Shown here: piece by piece, positions 63,488-64,000 of the stretch
Numbering within the stretch: the first letter of the stretch is position 1
Layout: each line of letters starts with the position of its first letter
Assembly: GCF_042666655.1 (NCBI RefSeq)
Contig: NZ_JBHTDE010000003.1
Location: 1 to 64,000 of the forward strand
Source of the DNA: Paracraurococcus sp042666655
GTDB lineage: Bacteria > Pseudomonadota > Alphaproteobacteria > Acetobacterales > Acetobacteraceae
Reading direction: 5' to 3'
DNA: 64,000 nucleotides
The notes under the pieces: model-generated
Seen by the model: only the letters and a program-made list of their open reading frames with translations
Database searches by the model: none
What the model was told of the DNA's origin: nothing
Program-made: the position numbers and the translations under genes

Positions 63488-64000
63488 TCACTTGGAATAG
63501 GTGATGCGGTAGATCGCGCCCATCTGCTCGTCGCTCACCAGCAGGGACCCGTCGGGCATCTGCTGCACGTCGGTCGGCCGGCCGAGGAAATTGGCGCCGT
63601 CCAGCAATCCGCCCAGGAAGGGGCGCATGGTCGGCTTGCCGGCGGCATCGAGCGTGACGTTCACCACGTCGTAGCCGACCCGCTGGGTGCGGTTCCACGA
63701 GCCGTGCCGCGCGACGAACATCGAGTTCTTGTATTCCGCCGGGAACATGTCGCCGGTGTAGAAGCGCATGCCGAGCACCGCGGTATGCGCGCCCATCAGC
63801 AGCGCCGGCGGGGTGAATTCCGAACACGGCCGGCCCTTCACGTCCGGGTCCTGCATGGTGCCCATGTGGCAATAGGGGAAGCCGAAATGCTGGCCCATGC
63901 CGGTGACCACGCCCAGGCTGTCCTGCGGCTCGTCCTCGCCGGCCCAGTCGCGGCCGTTGTTGGTGAACCAGAGCTGGCCGGTGACGGGGTGGTGCGCCAT
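63488..64000 (-). CDS. Glucose/sorbosone dehydrogenase family protein (3' part)
   Basis: The gene runs off the window; 170 C-terminal residues are visible. They contain WFTNNGRDWAGEDEPQD, a calcium-binding-like loop, then FGFPYCHMG, FVARHGSWNRTQRVGYDVV and GRPTDVQQMPDGSLLVSDE. These match the PQQ-dependent soluble sugar dehydrogenase / L-sorbosone dehydrogenase (GSDH) family, six-bladed beta-propellers that oxidise aldoses or other sugars in the periplasm. The PQQ-binding residues of the N-terminal blades are outside the window. The next gene, two bases downstream, encodes a diheme cytochrome c, the expected electron partner. Confidence 0.9.
   Translation of the reverse strand: MAHHPVTGQLWFTNNGRDWAGEDEPQDSLGVVTGMGQHFGFPYCHMGTMQDPDVKGRPCSEFTPPALLMGAHTAVLGMRFYTGDMFPAEYKNSMFVARHGSWNRTQRVGYDVVNVTLDAAGKPTMRPFLGGLLDGANFLGRPTDVQQMPDGSLLVSDEQMGAIYRITYSK

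Overview
The window is high-GC DNA whose gene content fits an alphaproteobacterium, most likely a member of the Acetobacteraceae (Roseomonas-like). The supporting evidence is an mdh-sucCD-odhAB cluster, a PhaAB-type fused Mrp antiporter operon, a hopanoid-transporter (HpnN) homologue, a PQQ-type sugar dehydrogenase with a diheme cytochrome c, and RTX proteins. The genus is inference; no rRNA or tRNA gene was seen.

Layout. 1-3.2 kb: accessory DNA with an IS630 remnant, a decayed and an intact EamA/DMT exporter and a GNAT acetyltransferase, partly AT-rich. 3.3-8.3 kb: a DctP-like TRAP binding protein coupled to a large PAS-GGDEF-EAL sensor, then a YCII protein. 8.4-11.7 kb: a toxin-antitoxin locus whose PemK-like toxin is broken and cut by a nest of insertion sequences; an intact IS256 with an 8-bp target duplication sits inside an IS630, beside a second IS630 fragment and an IS256 end. 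12-14.9 kb: a histidine kinase and an NtrC-family regulator that lacks the GAFTGA motif. 15.6-19.3 kb: an RTX-tailed animal-type heme peroxidase.

21.4-30.5 kb is the most interesting block. It holds phosphoenolpyruvate mutase fused to a nucleotidyltransferase, phosphonopyruvate decarboxylase, an HpnL/LPG-synthase-like membrane protein and 2-aminoethylphosphonate (AEP) transaminase in an overlapping operon. A separate cytidylyltransferase-like gene is divergent, and a CDP-alcohol phosphatidyltransferase and an HpnN-like RND lipid exporter lie alongside. Together these could make CMP-AEP, place it on a lipid and move the product to the outer membrane.

30.6-32.4 kb carries decayed IS5, HPF/RaiA-like and baeRF-like remnants. 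32.5-38.2 kb is a six-gene Mrp cation/proton antiporter operon. 39.3-51.3 kb is one 3998-residue RTX protein with internal duplications. 51.7-62.5 kb is mostly minus-strand housekeeping: an SDR oxidoreductase, a small coiled-coil protein, odhB, odhA, sucD, sucC, mdh, a small secreted protein and ZapE. The window ends with a diheme cytochrome c and the 3' part of a glucose/sorbosone dehydrogenase. Two copies of a hairpin-rich repeat sit just after stop codons at 52.7 and 62.9 kb.
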